A stretch of DNA of 64,000 bases from assembly GCA_000403315.2 (NCBI GenBank), contig KE159636.1, forward strand, positions 2,312,332 through 2,376,331, given 5' to 3'. Shown here one piece after another: positions 1-8,130 of this stretch. The notes beneath the pieces are model-generated. The model saw nothing but the letters and a program-made list of their open reading frames with translations. It made no database searches and was not told the DNA's origin. Position numbers and translations under genes: made by a program. The stretch's first letter is position 1; each line of letters opens with the position of its first letter. This stretch comes from Lachnospiraceae bacterium A2 (lineage in GTDB: Bacteria; Bacillota; Clostridia; Lachnospirales; Lachnospiraceae).

Positions 1-222
1 ATCCTCGGACTTTACACGCACTGTATCTCGGCAAGGCGGGCGGCATCGGCAGATATGGATATTCCCGGCACAGGCTTTTCAGAAAAAGAACGGGGAATTG
101 CAAGCCTTGAGGGTGTGCGTGACGTGCTGTTCCAGTGCCTTTTGTTTGACACGATAAAATGTGGGGAAGGCGTGTTATATGCTGACCTCTGCACGATTTA
201 CTGTTTAAAAGAGAATAAATAG
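1..222 (+). CDS. C-terminal end of an unrecognised protein (5' end outside window)
   Basis: Reading frame 1 is open from the first base to a TAG at 220-222 and gives 73 residues of a soluble-looking C-terminus with several cysteines. I do not recognise the family. It lies just upstream of the small accessory gene at 265 and is probably cotranscribed with it as part of the conjugative-element accessory region. The N-terminus is outside the window, so no domain can be assigned. Confidence 0.5.
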   Translation: MLGLYTHCISARRAASADMDIPGTGFSEKERGIASLEGVRDVLFQCLLFDTIKCGEGVLYADLCTIYCLKENK

Positions 223-245
223 CTTTTGGACTTTTTGTCCAGAAG
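223..245. repeat. 23-bp near-palindrome, copy 1 (T5 core)
   Basis: The arms CTTTTGGAC and GTCCAGAAG flank a TTTTT core, about 20 bases before the start codon at 265. The same arms flank an AAAAA core at 1321-1343, also about 20 bases before a start codon. It could form a short hairpin just ahead of the ribosome site. Confidence 0.5.
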
Positions 246-264
246 TGGATCAGGAGGATGCGCT

Positions 265-633
265 ATGGCGGAAAAATATATTACGGAAGAACAGCGGGCA
301 AAATGCCGGAAAGTGGCGGATGCGTTTGCGGAACTGTATGAGCTGGCAGATGTAATGGTGGCGGATGCCGGGAGGTTCGGCTTTGTCCGTCTGCAATGGT
401 TCAGTGAGGGAGAAGGCTTTGATTCGGCAATGGCATTTTCGGACAGCATGGAACTGTTTGAGGAACTCTGGTGGATATGGTATGAACATGAGGTCTTAAC
501 GCCTGTTTTGGGTACGCCGCTTGCGGAGCTTGACTATGACGAGATATTCAGGTCGCTTTCCAAAGACAGGCAGGAGGAAATCTTGGAAAAGAAGAAATAT
601 TTCATTTCCCGGTGTGAAGATGCTTTCCGTTAG
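265..633 (+). CDS. Uncharacterised acidic accessory protein (YITEE family, copy 1)
   Basis: This is a 122-residue soluble, acidic protein. The ATG at 265 was chosen because CAGGAGG precedes it closely and because the paralogue at 25951 starts at the same place. The N-terminal block YITEEQRAKCRKVADAF, then ELYELAD and a GRFGFV segment, recur in that paralogue, and both end in a short helical ...SLSK...E..K segment. No enzyme motif is visible. Both copies sit in mobile-element cargo, which suggests a family spread by such elements, but the function is unknown. Confidence 0.7.
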   Translation: MAEKYITEEQRAKCRKVADAFAELYELADVMVADAGRFGFVRLQWFSEGEGFDSAMAFSDSMELFEELWWIWYEHEVLTPVLGTPLAELDYDEIFRSLSKDRQEEILEKKKYFISRCEDAFR

Positions 634-711
634 GCGGCAGATATTTTTTACAATTCCGGGGCGTTTTCTGTTAAAATAGACCGTATGAGGATAAAGGCAG
701 GAGTGGTGTGT

Positions 712-1242
712 TTGGGAAACAGGAAGCGGCTGAAAAGGGCAGACAGGACATATAAAGACTTAAAGCAGAAGCAGAAAGCTAAAATAGCAGACTGTATGTT
801 TGAAAAGACCTGTGATTATTACAGGGAGCATGATAAGCTGCCGGAAGGAGAGGACAGTGAAAAAATTGCGGGGCAAATCTATCAGAGGGTAAAGGGAATA
901 GCAGAAAAGGCTTCCTTTGATGAAGTATACAGCCTGTATCTTTACCGTCTGCCACGTTATGAAGCTAGGATTGCGGAGAATGGACTTCCGGAAAGGAAAG
1001 AGAAAAAGAAAGAAGATGCAGACAAGCCGAAAACCAAGAAAAAAGGCATGAGCAAAAAAGTATGCCCAAACTGCGGAAGGAAGATGAAACAGCAGTTTAT
1101 CGGCTTGCAGCATTGTAAATGCGGCATAAGCTGGAAAAAGGACATCGGATATTTTGAGCGTACCGGGGATATGGTTTTCGCTTTGGAACGCAGGAAGGTA
1201 GGGAAAAAGACGAAGCAGTGTCCGGTGATCCGGTACAGATAA
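712..1242 (+). CDS. Small zinc-ribbon protein of unknown function
   Basis: About 176 residues, very rich in lysine. The first two thirds are predicted helical and charged. The C-terminal third carries CPNCG followed about 13 residues later by CKCG, a likely zinc ribbon. TTG at 712 has AGGAG nine bases upstream. An in-frame ATG at 685 has no ribosome site, so the longer form is less likely. A weak promoter (TTTACA...TAAAAT) lies at about 648-675. A nucleic-acid-binding role is only an inference from the zinc ribbon and basic charge. Confidence 0.6.
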   Translation: MGNRKRLKRADRTYKDLKQKQKAKIADCMFEKTCDYYREHDKLPEGEDSEKIAGQIYQRVKGIAEKASFDEVYSLYLYRLPRYEARIAENGLPERKEKKKEDADKPKTKKKGMSKKVCPNCGRKMKQQFIGLQHCKCGISWKKDIGYFERTGDMVFALERRKVGKKTKQCPVIRYR

Positions 1243-1320
1243 TTAAATATGGCAGACAGCGTAAGGGCAGTTATAGACCGTATACAGCGGTTTGTAGCTG
1301 CCCTGTTTGCATTTGTGGAA

Positions 1321-1343
1321 CTTTTGGACAAAAAGTCCAGAAG
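1321..1343. repeat. 23-bp near-palindrome, copy 2 (A5 core)
   Basis: It has the same 9-bp arms as the site at 223-245 but the core is AAAAA, so the two sites are inverted relative to each other. It lies 22 bases before the ATG at 1365. Confidence 0.5.
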
Positions 1344-1364
1344 CGGAAAGGAGAAAGAAGGAAA

Positions 1365-2012
1365 ATGAAACACAAAAAAGTAGCAGCCGCCCTTTCTGCG
1401 GCGGTGGCAGGCGCAGCGGTATTAGGCGGAATCCGTTATGCTGCAGGGAAAAGAAAACCGAAAGAGGGACGGGAGCCGGACATACAGGAAGAAGGTCTGA
1501 CGGAAGGGAAGCTGCGGGAGTGCCTTCTCCGTCTGTTCCAGCTGTATGAGGACAGTGAGTTTGATGATTCTGCGGAGTTTTTGGGCGATGGGGGCGATCC
1601 GGGGGAATATGAGGCGGAGAACTATTCCAACCGGTTATTCCCTTATATCAAAAGGAACATGACGGATGTGATGATGATGGAGGGGGATGACGGTACGGGG
1701 AAAGAACCCTTCGCCATGACGGACGTGCTTTTCTGTTATCCAGCCTGCAAGATAGGCTGTGAGATAAGGGAACTGTTTTCAGACAACTTTGTCCTGTGCC
1801 TTGAAAGCGAGATGTGGATACTGGAAAACGGGGAGTTTGCGTCTGTCTACTGCGTCAGTATTGGAAAGGACGGAGGGCGGCTCAGTTACCGCTTTGTGGA
1901 TACCTGTATCAAAAATCCGGGGGATATTCCTATCTGCTTTGAAGATTTGGAAAGCGGTTTTGCAGAGATAATCGAAGCGGAAAAAGAAGGGAGAAAACCT
2001 TATCTGCCATAA
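1365..2012 (+). CDS. Membrane-anchored hypothetical protein
   Basis: This is a 215-residue protein. The N-terminus MKHKKVAAALSAAVAGAAVLGG is a positively charged stretch followed by one hydrophobic segment, so it is probably a signal anchor. The remainder is acidic and soluble and would face outside if the anchor is type II. ATG 1365 was chosen over upstream in-frame starts because AGGAGAAAGAAGG directly precedes it. I recognise no family. It lies between the zinc-ribbon gene and pcfB and may be transcribed with them. Confidence 0.6.
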   Translation: MKHKKVAAALSAAVAGAAVLGGIRYAAGKRKPKEGREPDIQEEGLTEGKLRECLLRLFQLYEDSEFDDSAEFLGDGGDPGEYEAENYSNRLFPYIKRNMTDVMMMEGDDGTGKEPFAMTDVLFCYPACKIGCEIRELFSDNFVLCLESEMWILENGEFASVYCVSIGKDGGRLSYRFVDTCIKNPGDIPICFEDLESGFAEIIEAEKEGRKPYLP

Positions 2013-2109
2013 CCCGGTCAGGAAGGAGAGCTTATGAAATATTTAATCCACAGGCTGTACGTCCCACCCTGACGGGGGTATAGCAATCTAAGAAAGAAGG
2101 AGGAAAACC

Positions 2110-2370
2110 ATGCAGGAGGAAGTGACACAGAAAACCATTGCCCTTGTGTTCAAATCTTCCCGATTGACTGCCGACGTGCTGAAAAAGGCTATGAAGATGT
2201 ATCTGGAACACCGGAAACAGGGAAAGCAGATGCCGCATGGGAAAATATCAGTGAAAGAGCTGGTCGGTCAGGGTATGGGTGCTTCGAGCATTGAGGTGAC
2301 GAATAACAATATCAAGTCCTTTGAGAGAGTGGCAAAGAAATATTGTTGCTACCCTTTTGTACTGACCTAA
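2110..2370 (+). pseudogene. pcfB: pcfB (DUF3801) conjugation gene, 3' truncated
   Basis: The N-terminus MQEEVTQKTIAL and the following helical block (LTADVLKKAMKMYLEH, then KISVKELVGQG and FERVAKKY) match the PcfB/DUF3801 family, which accompanies the VirD4-type coupling protein in Tn1549-like conjugative elements. A strong AAGGAGG precedes ATG 2110. Similarity stops at about 2343, and the last residues up to TAA 2370 come from joined DNA. Intact members are longer, so this copy is probably inactive. Its usual neighbour, virD4, survives only as a 3' fragment at 22072. Confidence 0.75.
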
Positions 2371-2510
2371 AATTACTCTGGTTGCCTGTCATAGAATTAA
2401 CCGATATAATGGCATGAGAACAGAGAAAGGAAAAGGTTCCAGGACACTAATCTTTTGCCGAGAACCGTGTACTGAAACCTTTATTAAAACCATGGTTATT
2501 ATATCAAGAT

Positions 2511-3050
2511 ATGAAGCGGAATACAACAAGGGTGAAGATATTTTTAATAAACAGTAAAGAAGAAAGTATCTGTCCATGCTGCGGGAGTCCTCTTAAATAC
2601 AGGGACAGCAGACGCCGTGTGCATAAAATTGCGGGAGGGGATAAGGAGTGGTATCTTATCCGGCGGCTGAAATGCACGGGCGGTAAGTGTGGGCGGCTCC
2701 ATAATGAACTGCCGGACTGCATCTGCCCCTACAAGCATTATGATGCAGGCCTGATCGAGGATGTGGCGGACGGTGTGGTCAGCGAAGAGGATACGGAAAC
2801 GGAGGATTATCCCTGTGAAGGGACCATGAAACACTGGAGATGGTGGCTCCACATGAATGAAAAAAACATGGAAGGGCAGATTAGGGCGGCGGCACACCGT
2901 TTCCTGGACCTGGATGGAAAGTTTCTGAAATCCAGGGTTTCTTTACTGGAAGAGATGAAAGAACGGATAAGCCCCGGCTGGCTTAAGGCGGTGGTCAGAG
3001 CCATATATAACAGCGGAGGGCGGATAGAGCCGTATCTGGCTGGGGAATAA
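2511..3050 (+). CDS. DUF6431-like zinc-finger protein of the transposon
   Basis: The 179-residue product has an N-terminal CPCCG motif and a paired CTGGKCG about 30 residues later, a probable zinc-binding site, followed by an acidic stretch and a helical C-terminus. It fits the DUF6431 family (recognised from memory), which occurs with DDE transposase and ExeA-type ATPase genes in Clostridia transposons. The role in transposition is not established; target or end recognition is a guess. The ATG at 2511 has only a weak ribosome site, and a GTG at 2532 is possible. Confidence 0.6.
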   Translation: MKRNTTRVKIFLINSKEESICPCCGSPLKYRDSRRRVHKIAGGDKEWYLIRRLKCTGGKCGRLHNELPDCICPYKHYDAGLIEDVADGVVSEEDTETEDYPCEGTMKHWRWWLHMNEKNMEGQIRAAAHRFLDLDGKFLKSRVSLLEEMKERISPGWLKAVVRAIYNSGGRIEPYLAGE

Positions 3051-3122
3051 GGGTGCACCTGCTTTTGTTCGCTGTCATTTTTATTCTGGTGTATGCTGTC
3101 CTGTGAAAGGAGGGCCATACAG

Positions 3123-4416
3123 ATGGAGAAAAAAGAAGTGAAAAAATGGCAGGATGAAGAGGCGCTTAAAAGATATCAGATGATAGCGCTGCTTCTGGAT
3201 CCGGACATGGATGAAGGGAAAAGGCAGCAGCTGCGGGAGGAAGCCGCAGAGAAGAACGGCGTATCCAAAAGGACGCTGTACCGTTATGAAAAAAGTTACC
3301 GGGAAGAAGGGTTCGGAGGCCTGCGGCCAGCCAGCCGGACGAACCAGAGGCAGCAGAGACTCCCGGAAAACTTTGGGGAAACCATGGAACAGGCAGTGCA
3401 GTTAAAGCGTGAAGTCCCGAAGCGGAGCGTGCGCCAGATCATAAAGGTGCTGGAACTGGAAGGCTTTGCGGAGCCGGGCGCACCGGATGGAGCTTTTACA
3501 GGGGGACATCAAGTACGGACCAGAACTGCGGACAACGGACGGGGGACTGATAAAAACTTATTTATCCTCCCTGATCGACGACCATTCCAGATATATCGTG
3601 CAGTCAGAGTTTTATGACAACCAGAGGCAGGAGATCGTGGAGGACACTTTCCATAAGGCAGTCTTAAAAGCCGGAAAGTTTGACTGTGCCTACCTTGACA
3701 ACGGGGTGCAGTATACGTCGGGCCATCTTGGAAAAGCCTGTGCAAAGCTGGGGATACGTATCGTCCATGCAAAACCGGGGGCGTGCCAGTCGAAAGGGAA
3801 GATAGAAAAATTCCACCAGAAAGTGGACCAGTTCATAGCGGAGATACGCGTGGCGCATGTGCATTCCGTGGAGGAGCTGAACCGCAGGTGGAAGATCTTT
3901 CTGGAGCAGGAATACCAGAAGGAAGCGCACGCGGGGATAAAGGAGTATTATGAATCTTATGGGACATCCGTCCCGGCCAGCGGGATCACGCCAGAGCAGG
4001 AATGGATGAGGGACGAAAGGGGGCTTGTCTTCATGGATGTTTCTGTGGTGGCGGAGGCATTCCTGCACCGTGAGAGGCGCAGGATCAATGAGGCAGGGTG
4101 TTTTTCCCTGGGCGGGAACCGGTATGAAGCAAGCGCAGCGCTGTCAAACCTTGAGGTAGAGGTTGCCTATGACCCGATGGAAATGGACATGGTGACGGTA
4201 TACTGCTGCGGGGCGTCCCCGGTCCGGGCACACCGGATGGAGATCGGGGCATTTGCCTCCAAAGTGCCGCCCGTGCCTTTGGGAATGACAGGAAACATCC
4301 CGGAGGCGTCAAGGCTTCTGGACGCACTGGAAAAGAAATATAAGGAAGACCACGGACAGATGGCGCGTGCGCTTTCCTTCGGGGAGTACGGGAAGGAGGC
4401 GGGGAGCCATGTATGA
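3123..4416 (+). pseudogene. DDE transposase (HTH + rve type) with frameshifting internal deletion
   Basis: The first part (from ATG 3123 after GAAAGGAGGG) is a helix-turn-helix segment with GVSKRTLYRYEK. The second part is an RNase H-fold integrase core with QGDIKYGP, LDNG and SKGKIEKFHQ, which fit the three acidic catalytic positions. The parts are in different frames and meet at about 3476-3484 around GAGCCGGGCGCACCGG. Roughly 40 linker codons expected between them are missing. The N-terminal frame ends at 3617 and the C-terminal frame at 4416, so no functional transposase can be made. Confidence 0.75.
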
Positions 4417-5224
4417 GAGTTTTTTTGAAATGGGGCATACGCCCTTCACAAGAGACATTCCCATAGACAGGCTGTACACATCGCCCCGGATAGAGGATGC
4501 CCTGGGAAGGCTCGTCTATGTGGTTGACCACCAGATGTTCGCAGTGGTGACGGCAAACCCTGGATGCGGGAAATCCACGATGGTGAGGATGCTTAACGGG
4601 AGGCTTGGGAAAGAAAAATATTTATTATTATACCTGTCAGGTTCCAAGCTGACGCCGAGGTGGCTGTATGCGGGGCTGTTAGTGCAGCTGGGGCTGGAGC
4701 CGCATTATTTCAGCGGGGATTCCAAACGGCTGCTGCAGAAGGAGATCCGGGCGGTCAGCACGGAGCAGAAAAAGAAAGTCGTGTGCGTGTTGGACGAAGC
4801 GCACCTGCTGGGAAAGGACATGCTGGAGGAACTGCGGTTCCTGCTGAATTACAGGTTTGATTCCACAAGCCCGATGTCGCTGGTGCTTGTGGGGCAGACG
4901 GAACTCTGGGAGCAGAAACTGAAGCTGCAGGCATATGAAGCCATAAGGCAGCGCATAGACATGAACATCGTGCTGGGGAGGCTGGACCGTGCGGAGACAG
5001 GGAAATATATCGCAGCCCATATGGCATATGCAGGGGCAGGGAAAGAGACCTTTACCAGCGGTGCGGAAGACGAGGTATATAAAATATCCGCGGGCATCCC
5101 GCGGATGATAAACCGTGTATGTGAAAAAGCGCTGATGTACGCCTGCCAGCAGCAGAAGCGTCTTTTGGACGAACACATGGTGCGCTTTGTGGCGGACCAT
5201 GAAATGCTGGGAGGTGGGGGATGA
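4409..5224 (+). CDS. Transposon AAA ATPase (ExeA/TniB/IstB-like)
   Basis: This is a 271-residue ATPase with Walker A NPGCGKST at residues 50-57, Walker B VCVLDEAHLL at about 130, and a C-terminal AAA lid with a GIPRMINRVCE segment. ATPases of this group activate DDE transposases and help choose targets in Tn7-, Mu- and Tn5053-like elements. ATG 4409 overlaps the end of the transposase by 8 bases and follows GGAGGCGGGG, which indicates translational coupling. The gene is intact although its partner transposase is not. Confidence 0.8.
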   Translation: MYESFFEMGHTPFTRDIPIDRLYTSPRIEDALGRLVYVVDHQMFAVVTANPGCGKSTMVRMLNGRLGKEKYLLLYLSGSKLTPRWLYAGLLVQLGLEPHYFSGDSKRLLQKEIRAVSTEQKKKVVCVLDEAHLLGKDMLEELRFLLNYRFDSTSPMSLVLVGQTELWEQKLKLQAYEAIRQRIDMNIVLGRLDRAETGKYIAAHMAYAGAGKETFTSGAEDEVYKISAGIPRMINRVCEKALMYACQQQKRLLDEHMVRFVADHEMLGGGG

Positions 5225-5571
5225 TGGTCTGGCCGGAGGGGCGCATGGAGTTTGTGTGCACCGCCCCCGCGGAAGAAGGGAAAAAGGAGCAGAGATGGCT
5301 GGGGGAAGTCATGGTGAAGAGCCACAGCATGGGAATGGTAGAACTTATTATTTATGGCAGGGACAGCTGCATAAACGCAGTGATCGGTAAATACATGAGC
5401 GGCCAGTATATCTGCATACCGGACATTGATACAGGATGCCCTTTAAGCAGGCTGTCGGATATATTTTGGAACAGGGAGAGACTGTCAGCGCATATGAATG
5501 AGACAGATGCGGCAACAGTTGCGCACGCCCTGCGTGCATTATCGGGGTATACAGGAAGGGACTGGCTGTAA
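5221..5571 (+). CDS. Small uncharacterised protein of the transposon operon
   Basis: The 116-residue product starts in an ATGA overlap with the ATPase stop codon, so it belongs to the same operon. It looks like a compact beta-rich domain (SHSMGMVELIIYG...YICIPDID) with a C-terminal helix containing ATVAHALRALSG. I do not recognise the family with confidence. Its constant position after the ATPase suggests an accessory role in transposition. Confidence 0.55.
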   Translation: MMVWPEGRMEFVCTAPAEEGKKEQRWLGEVMVKSHSMGMVELIIYGRDSCINAVIGKYMSGQYICIPDIDTGCPLSRLSDIFWNRERLSAHMNETDAATVAHALRALSGYTGRDWL

Positions 5572-5657
5572 AGATTACAGGCCAACTATACGCAAAAAAG
5601 CTGTTAGGCGAAGTGTGCGGGGAATTGGGGCAATTACATAAACTGGAAGAAAAACAG

Positions 5658-5690
5658 GCCGTCCGGGATATCCCGGGCGGCTTTCCTGCA
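5658..5690 (+). terminator. Rho-independent terminator of the transposon operon
   Basis: GCCGTCCGGGATATCCCGGGCGGC can fold into a strong hairpin (5658-5681) followed by CTTTCCT, 86 bases after the last transposon gene. The T tract is short. Confidence 0.6.
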
Positions 5691-5843
5691 TGAATTGTAC
5701 ATGGATGTTGGAACAATTTCCGGCGCAGATAAGAGAGGCATGGTTCGAAAGAGTCAGACAATATAAGATAGAAACATGGAAAATGCAGTTCGGAGAGCTG
5801 CTGTAGACTGGAAATAAATAGTTGTATATACAATTGATTGTGT

Positions 5844-5894
5844 GACAGGAAAATGGGTGATTTTACGACAGCAGGTGAGGTTGAATCTGTGACA
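5844..5894. repeat. Right-end repeats of the transposon
   Basis: Three GACA boxes (5844, 5867, 5891) are spaced 23-24 bp apart, each within a TGTCR-type motif on the minus strand. They are probable transposase binding sites. The rest of 5572-5917 holds no gene. Confidence 0.5.
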
Positions 5895-5917
5895 GCTCAT
5901 GAAGTTATTAACACTAT

Positions 5918-6529
5918 GTGGAAGGGACGCACCCAGCCATCATCAGCCGGGAGGTTTTCGACCGCGCCCAGAAGGAGATGGCGGCAAGGTATGGCGTGGA
6001 GGTTAAAAACGGCAGGGCGGAGCCGGCTGGATATCTGTACCACGGCGGGGATTATGAGAAGCCGGACTACCATTTCCGGAGGCCGCAGTGGACAGAGGAA
6101 CAGCGGCGCAGGCACGCCGAGATGTTCACGGAAAGGGAAAAAGCAGTGAGGCCGCTGTGCCATGACCTTTCCCTGTTCATTAAATGCGAGGTCTGCGGGC
6201 AGAACCTCACGGGGCAGCCGAGGAAGTTTGCAGACGGGACAAGGGAGCTGCGGTGGGTGTGCTTCAAGCACAATAAAAAGGCCCATGCGGCAGGGAAAGC
6301 ACGGCCGCCCGCAATGCAGGATAAGGTGCTGAAAAAAATGGTGGCAGAGGTTTTGGATATGGAGGAATTTGACGCAGGAGCCATGTGCGGAAGGCTGTCC
6401 CATATCTCGGCTTATGGGGATATGCTGACATTCCATTTCCATGACGGCCATACGGAGACAAGGAAATACATCCCCGGAAAAAGGGGCTACCGCAGGAAGG
6501 AGGGAAAACCGTGCAGGGAAGAAGGGTAA
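5918..6529 (+). pseudogene. Serine recombinase remnant (5' truncated, C-terminal half only)
   Basis: The frame encodes the C-terminal half of a large serine recombinase. It begins inside the recombinase domain (HPAIISREVFDRAQKEM) and continues into a zinc ribbon with C..C (CEVCGQ) and a matching CFKHN segment. The N-terminal resolvase domain with the catalytic serine is missing; it was lost at the transposon right end (5894). The stop overlaps the GTG of the next recombinase by 19 bases, so these were once cotranscribed tandem recombinases. Confidence 0.75.
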
Positions 6530-8091
6530 CGACCATACCGGCAGTGCGCGACCGTTTTACCGCACAGCCCATCCACCAGACGCAGAAACGGAGGGTGGCG
6601 GCATATGCCCGCGTGTCCACTGACCATGAAGAACAGCTTACAAGCTATGAGGCACAGGTGGATTATTACACGGGCTACATAAAGAGCCGGGAGGATTGGG
6701 AGTTTGTCCATGTGTATACGGACGAAGGCATATCCGCAACCGGGATAGCCAAGCGCGAGGGATTCCGAAAAATGGTGGAGGACGCGCTCGCCGGCTCCAT
6801 CGATTTAATTGTGACCAAGAGCGTCTCCCGCTTCGCAAGGAACACCGTGGACAGCCTGTCCACCATCCTGAAGCTGAAAGAAAAAGGCTGCGAGTGCTAT
6901 TTTGAGAAGGAAAATATCTGGACATTCGATTCCAAGGGGGAGCTGCTGATCACCATCATGTCATCGCTTGCACAGGAGGAGAGCAGGAGCATTTCAGAGA
7001 ACGTCACATGGGGGCAGCGGAAACGGTTCTCCGATGGGAAGGTCTGCGTCCCCTACAGCCATTTCCTTGGATATGACAAAGGAGAGGACGGAGGCATGGT
7101 CTTGAACGAAGAGGAGGCAAAAATCGTCCGCAGGATATACGGGCTGTTCCTGCAGGGGCATTCCCCATATGCCATAGCCAGGCGGCTGACGGAAGAAGGG
7201 GTGCGGACACCTGCAGGGAAGGAAAAATGGCACTCCTGCACGGTCAAGAGCATCCTCGTCAATGAAAAATATAAAGGGGATGCACTCCTGCAGAAAAGCT
7301 ACACTGTGGATTTCCTCACGAAAAAGACGAAGATAAACGAGGGCGAGGTGCCGCAGTATTATGTGGAGAACAGCCACGAAGCCATCATCAGCCCCGCAGT
7401 CTTTGATGAGGTGCAGCACCAGATGGCGGTGCGGCATCCGGGCAAAAACCGCTTAAGCTACACCGGCGCATTCTCCAGCGGGATAAAATGCGGCGACTGT
7501 GGGGGCTGGTACGGCTCCAAGGTCTGGCATTCCAACGACAAGTACCGGAAGGTGGTCTGGCAGTGCAACCACAAATTTGACGGCGGGGAGAAATGCACCA
7601 CGCCGCACCTTGACGAGACGGCCGTCAAGGCGCTGTTCCTGAAAGCGGCCAATGCCATCTTTGACGAGAGGGATACCATACGGGGGGACTACGAGACGGT
7701 CAAAGAGCGGCTTTATGACACATCGGAACTGGAGGCGGAGCGGATTCAGCTTCAGGAGGAGATGAACATCGTGGCGGAGATGATACAGCAGTGTGTGAAC
7801 GAGAATGCCCATATTGCCCTTGACCAGACGGAGTACCAGAAAAAATATGACGGGCTGGCGGACCGCTTTGACCGGATAAAGGAGCGGCTGGAGGCAGTCG
7901 GCTTCGCCATCACAGAGCGGGTGGCAAAGCGGGAAAAAACGGAGCGGTTCCTTGCGGAACTGGAAAAGAGGGACGCTTCGCTGACGGAGTTTAACGAGGA
8001 GGACTGGTACAGCCTTGTGGAATATGTCACGGTATACAGCCGGGAGGATATCCGTTTCACCTTTAAGAACGGGATGGAAATAAAAGCATAA
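6511..8091 (+). CDS. Large serine recombinase, intact
   Basis: The 526-residue protein has an N-terminal resolvase domain with YARVSTD (catalytic Ser36) and the conserved TKSVSRFARN. A recombinase domain follows (HEAIISPAVFDEVQ near residue 290), then a zinc ribbon (CGDCGG...CNHKF) and a C-terminal coiled coil. Such enzymes integrate and excise mobile elements by paired serine-linked double-strand breaks. GTG 6511 has GGAGGG six bases upstream. It lies between two truncated relatives; recombinases of this kind often occur in pairs or trios, so it may have lost partners it needs. Confidence 0.85.
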   Translation: MQGRRVTTIPAVRDRFTAQPIHQTQKRRVAAYARVSTDHEEQLTSYEAQVDYYTGYIKSREDWEFVHVYTDEGISATGIAKREGFRKMVEDALAGSIDLIVTKSVSRFARNTVDSLSTILKLKEKGCECYFEKENIWTFDSKGELLITIMSSLAQEESRSISENVTWGQRKRFSDGKVCVPYSHFLGYDKGEDGGMVLNEEEAKIVRRIYGLFLQGHSPYAIARRLTEEGVRTPAGKEKWHSCTVKSILVNEKYKGDALLQKSYTVDFLTKKTKINEGEVPQYYVENSHEAIISPAVFDEVQHQMAVRHPGKNRLSYTGAFSSGIKCGDCGGWYGSKVWHSNDKYRKVVWQCNHKFDGGEKCTTPHLDETAVKALFLKAANAIFDERDTIRGDYETVKERLYDTSELEAERIQLQEEMNIVAEMIQQCVNENAHIALDQTEYQKKYDGLADRFDRIKERLEAVGFAITERVAKREKTERFLAELEKRDASLTEFNEEDWYSLVEYVTVYSREDIRFTFKNGMEIKA

Positions 8092-8130
8092 AAAAGACCT
8101 GCGGTTATGGGCATACCGCAGGTCTTTTTT
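8090..8130 (+). terminator. Strong terminator between serine recombinases
   Basis: AAAAAAGACCTGCGGT and ACCGCAGGTCTTTTTT form a perfect 16-bp stem with a 9-base loop ending in six T. It could work in both directions. It separates the intact recombinase from the next truncated copy. Confidence 0.9.

Larger units (their letters stand above)
2387..5894 (+). mobile_element. DDE/AAA transposon with Tn7/Tn5053-style repeated ends
   Basis: The left end TGTCATAGAATTAAC (2387) and the inverted right end TGTCACAGATTCAAC (ending 5894) match at 12 of 15 positions. Each end has further copies at 23-24 bp spacing: TGGCATGAGAA at 2410 on the left, and GACA boxes at 5844, 5867 and 5891 on the right. The element carries a DUF6431 gene, a DDE transposase, an AAA ATPase and a small gene, all on the plus strand and mostly overlapping. 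I see no target duplication, so the flanks have probably been rearranged. It cannot transpose by itself because the transposase is broken. Confidence 0.6.

Noticed and set aside
2035..2073. 12-codon ORF after GGAAGGAGAG upstream of pcfB
   Set aside because: It has a good ribosome site but is too short to support as a gene; it may be a leader or remnant.
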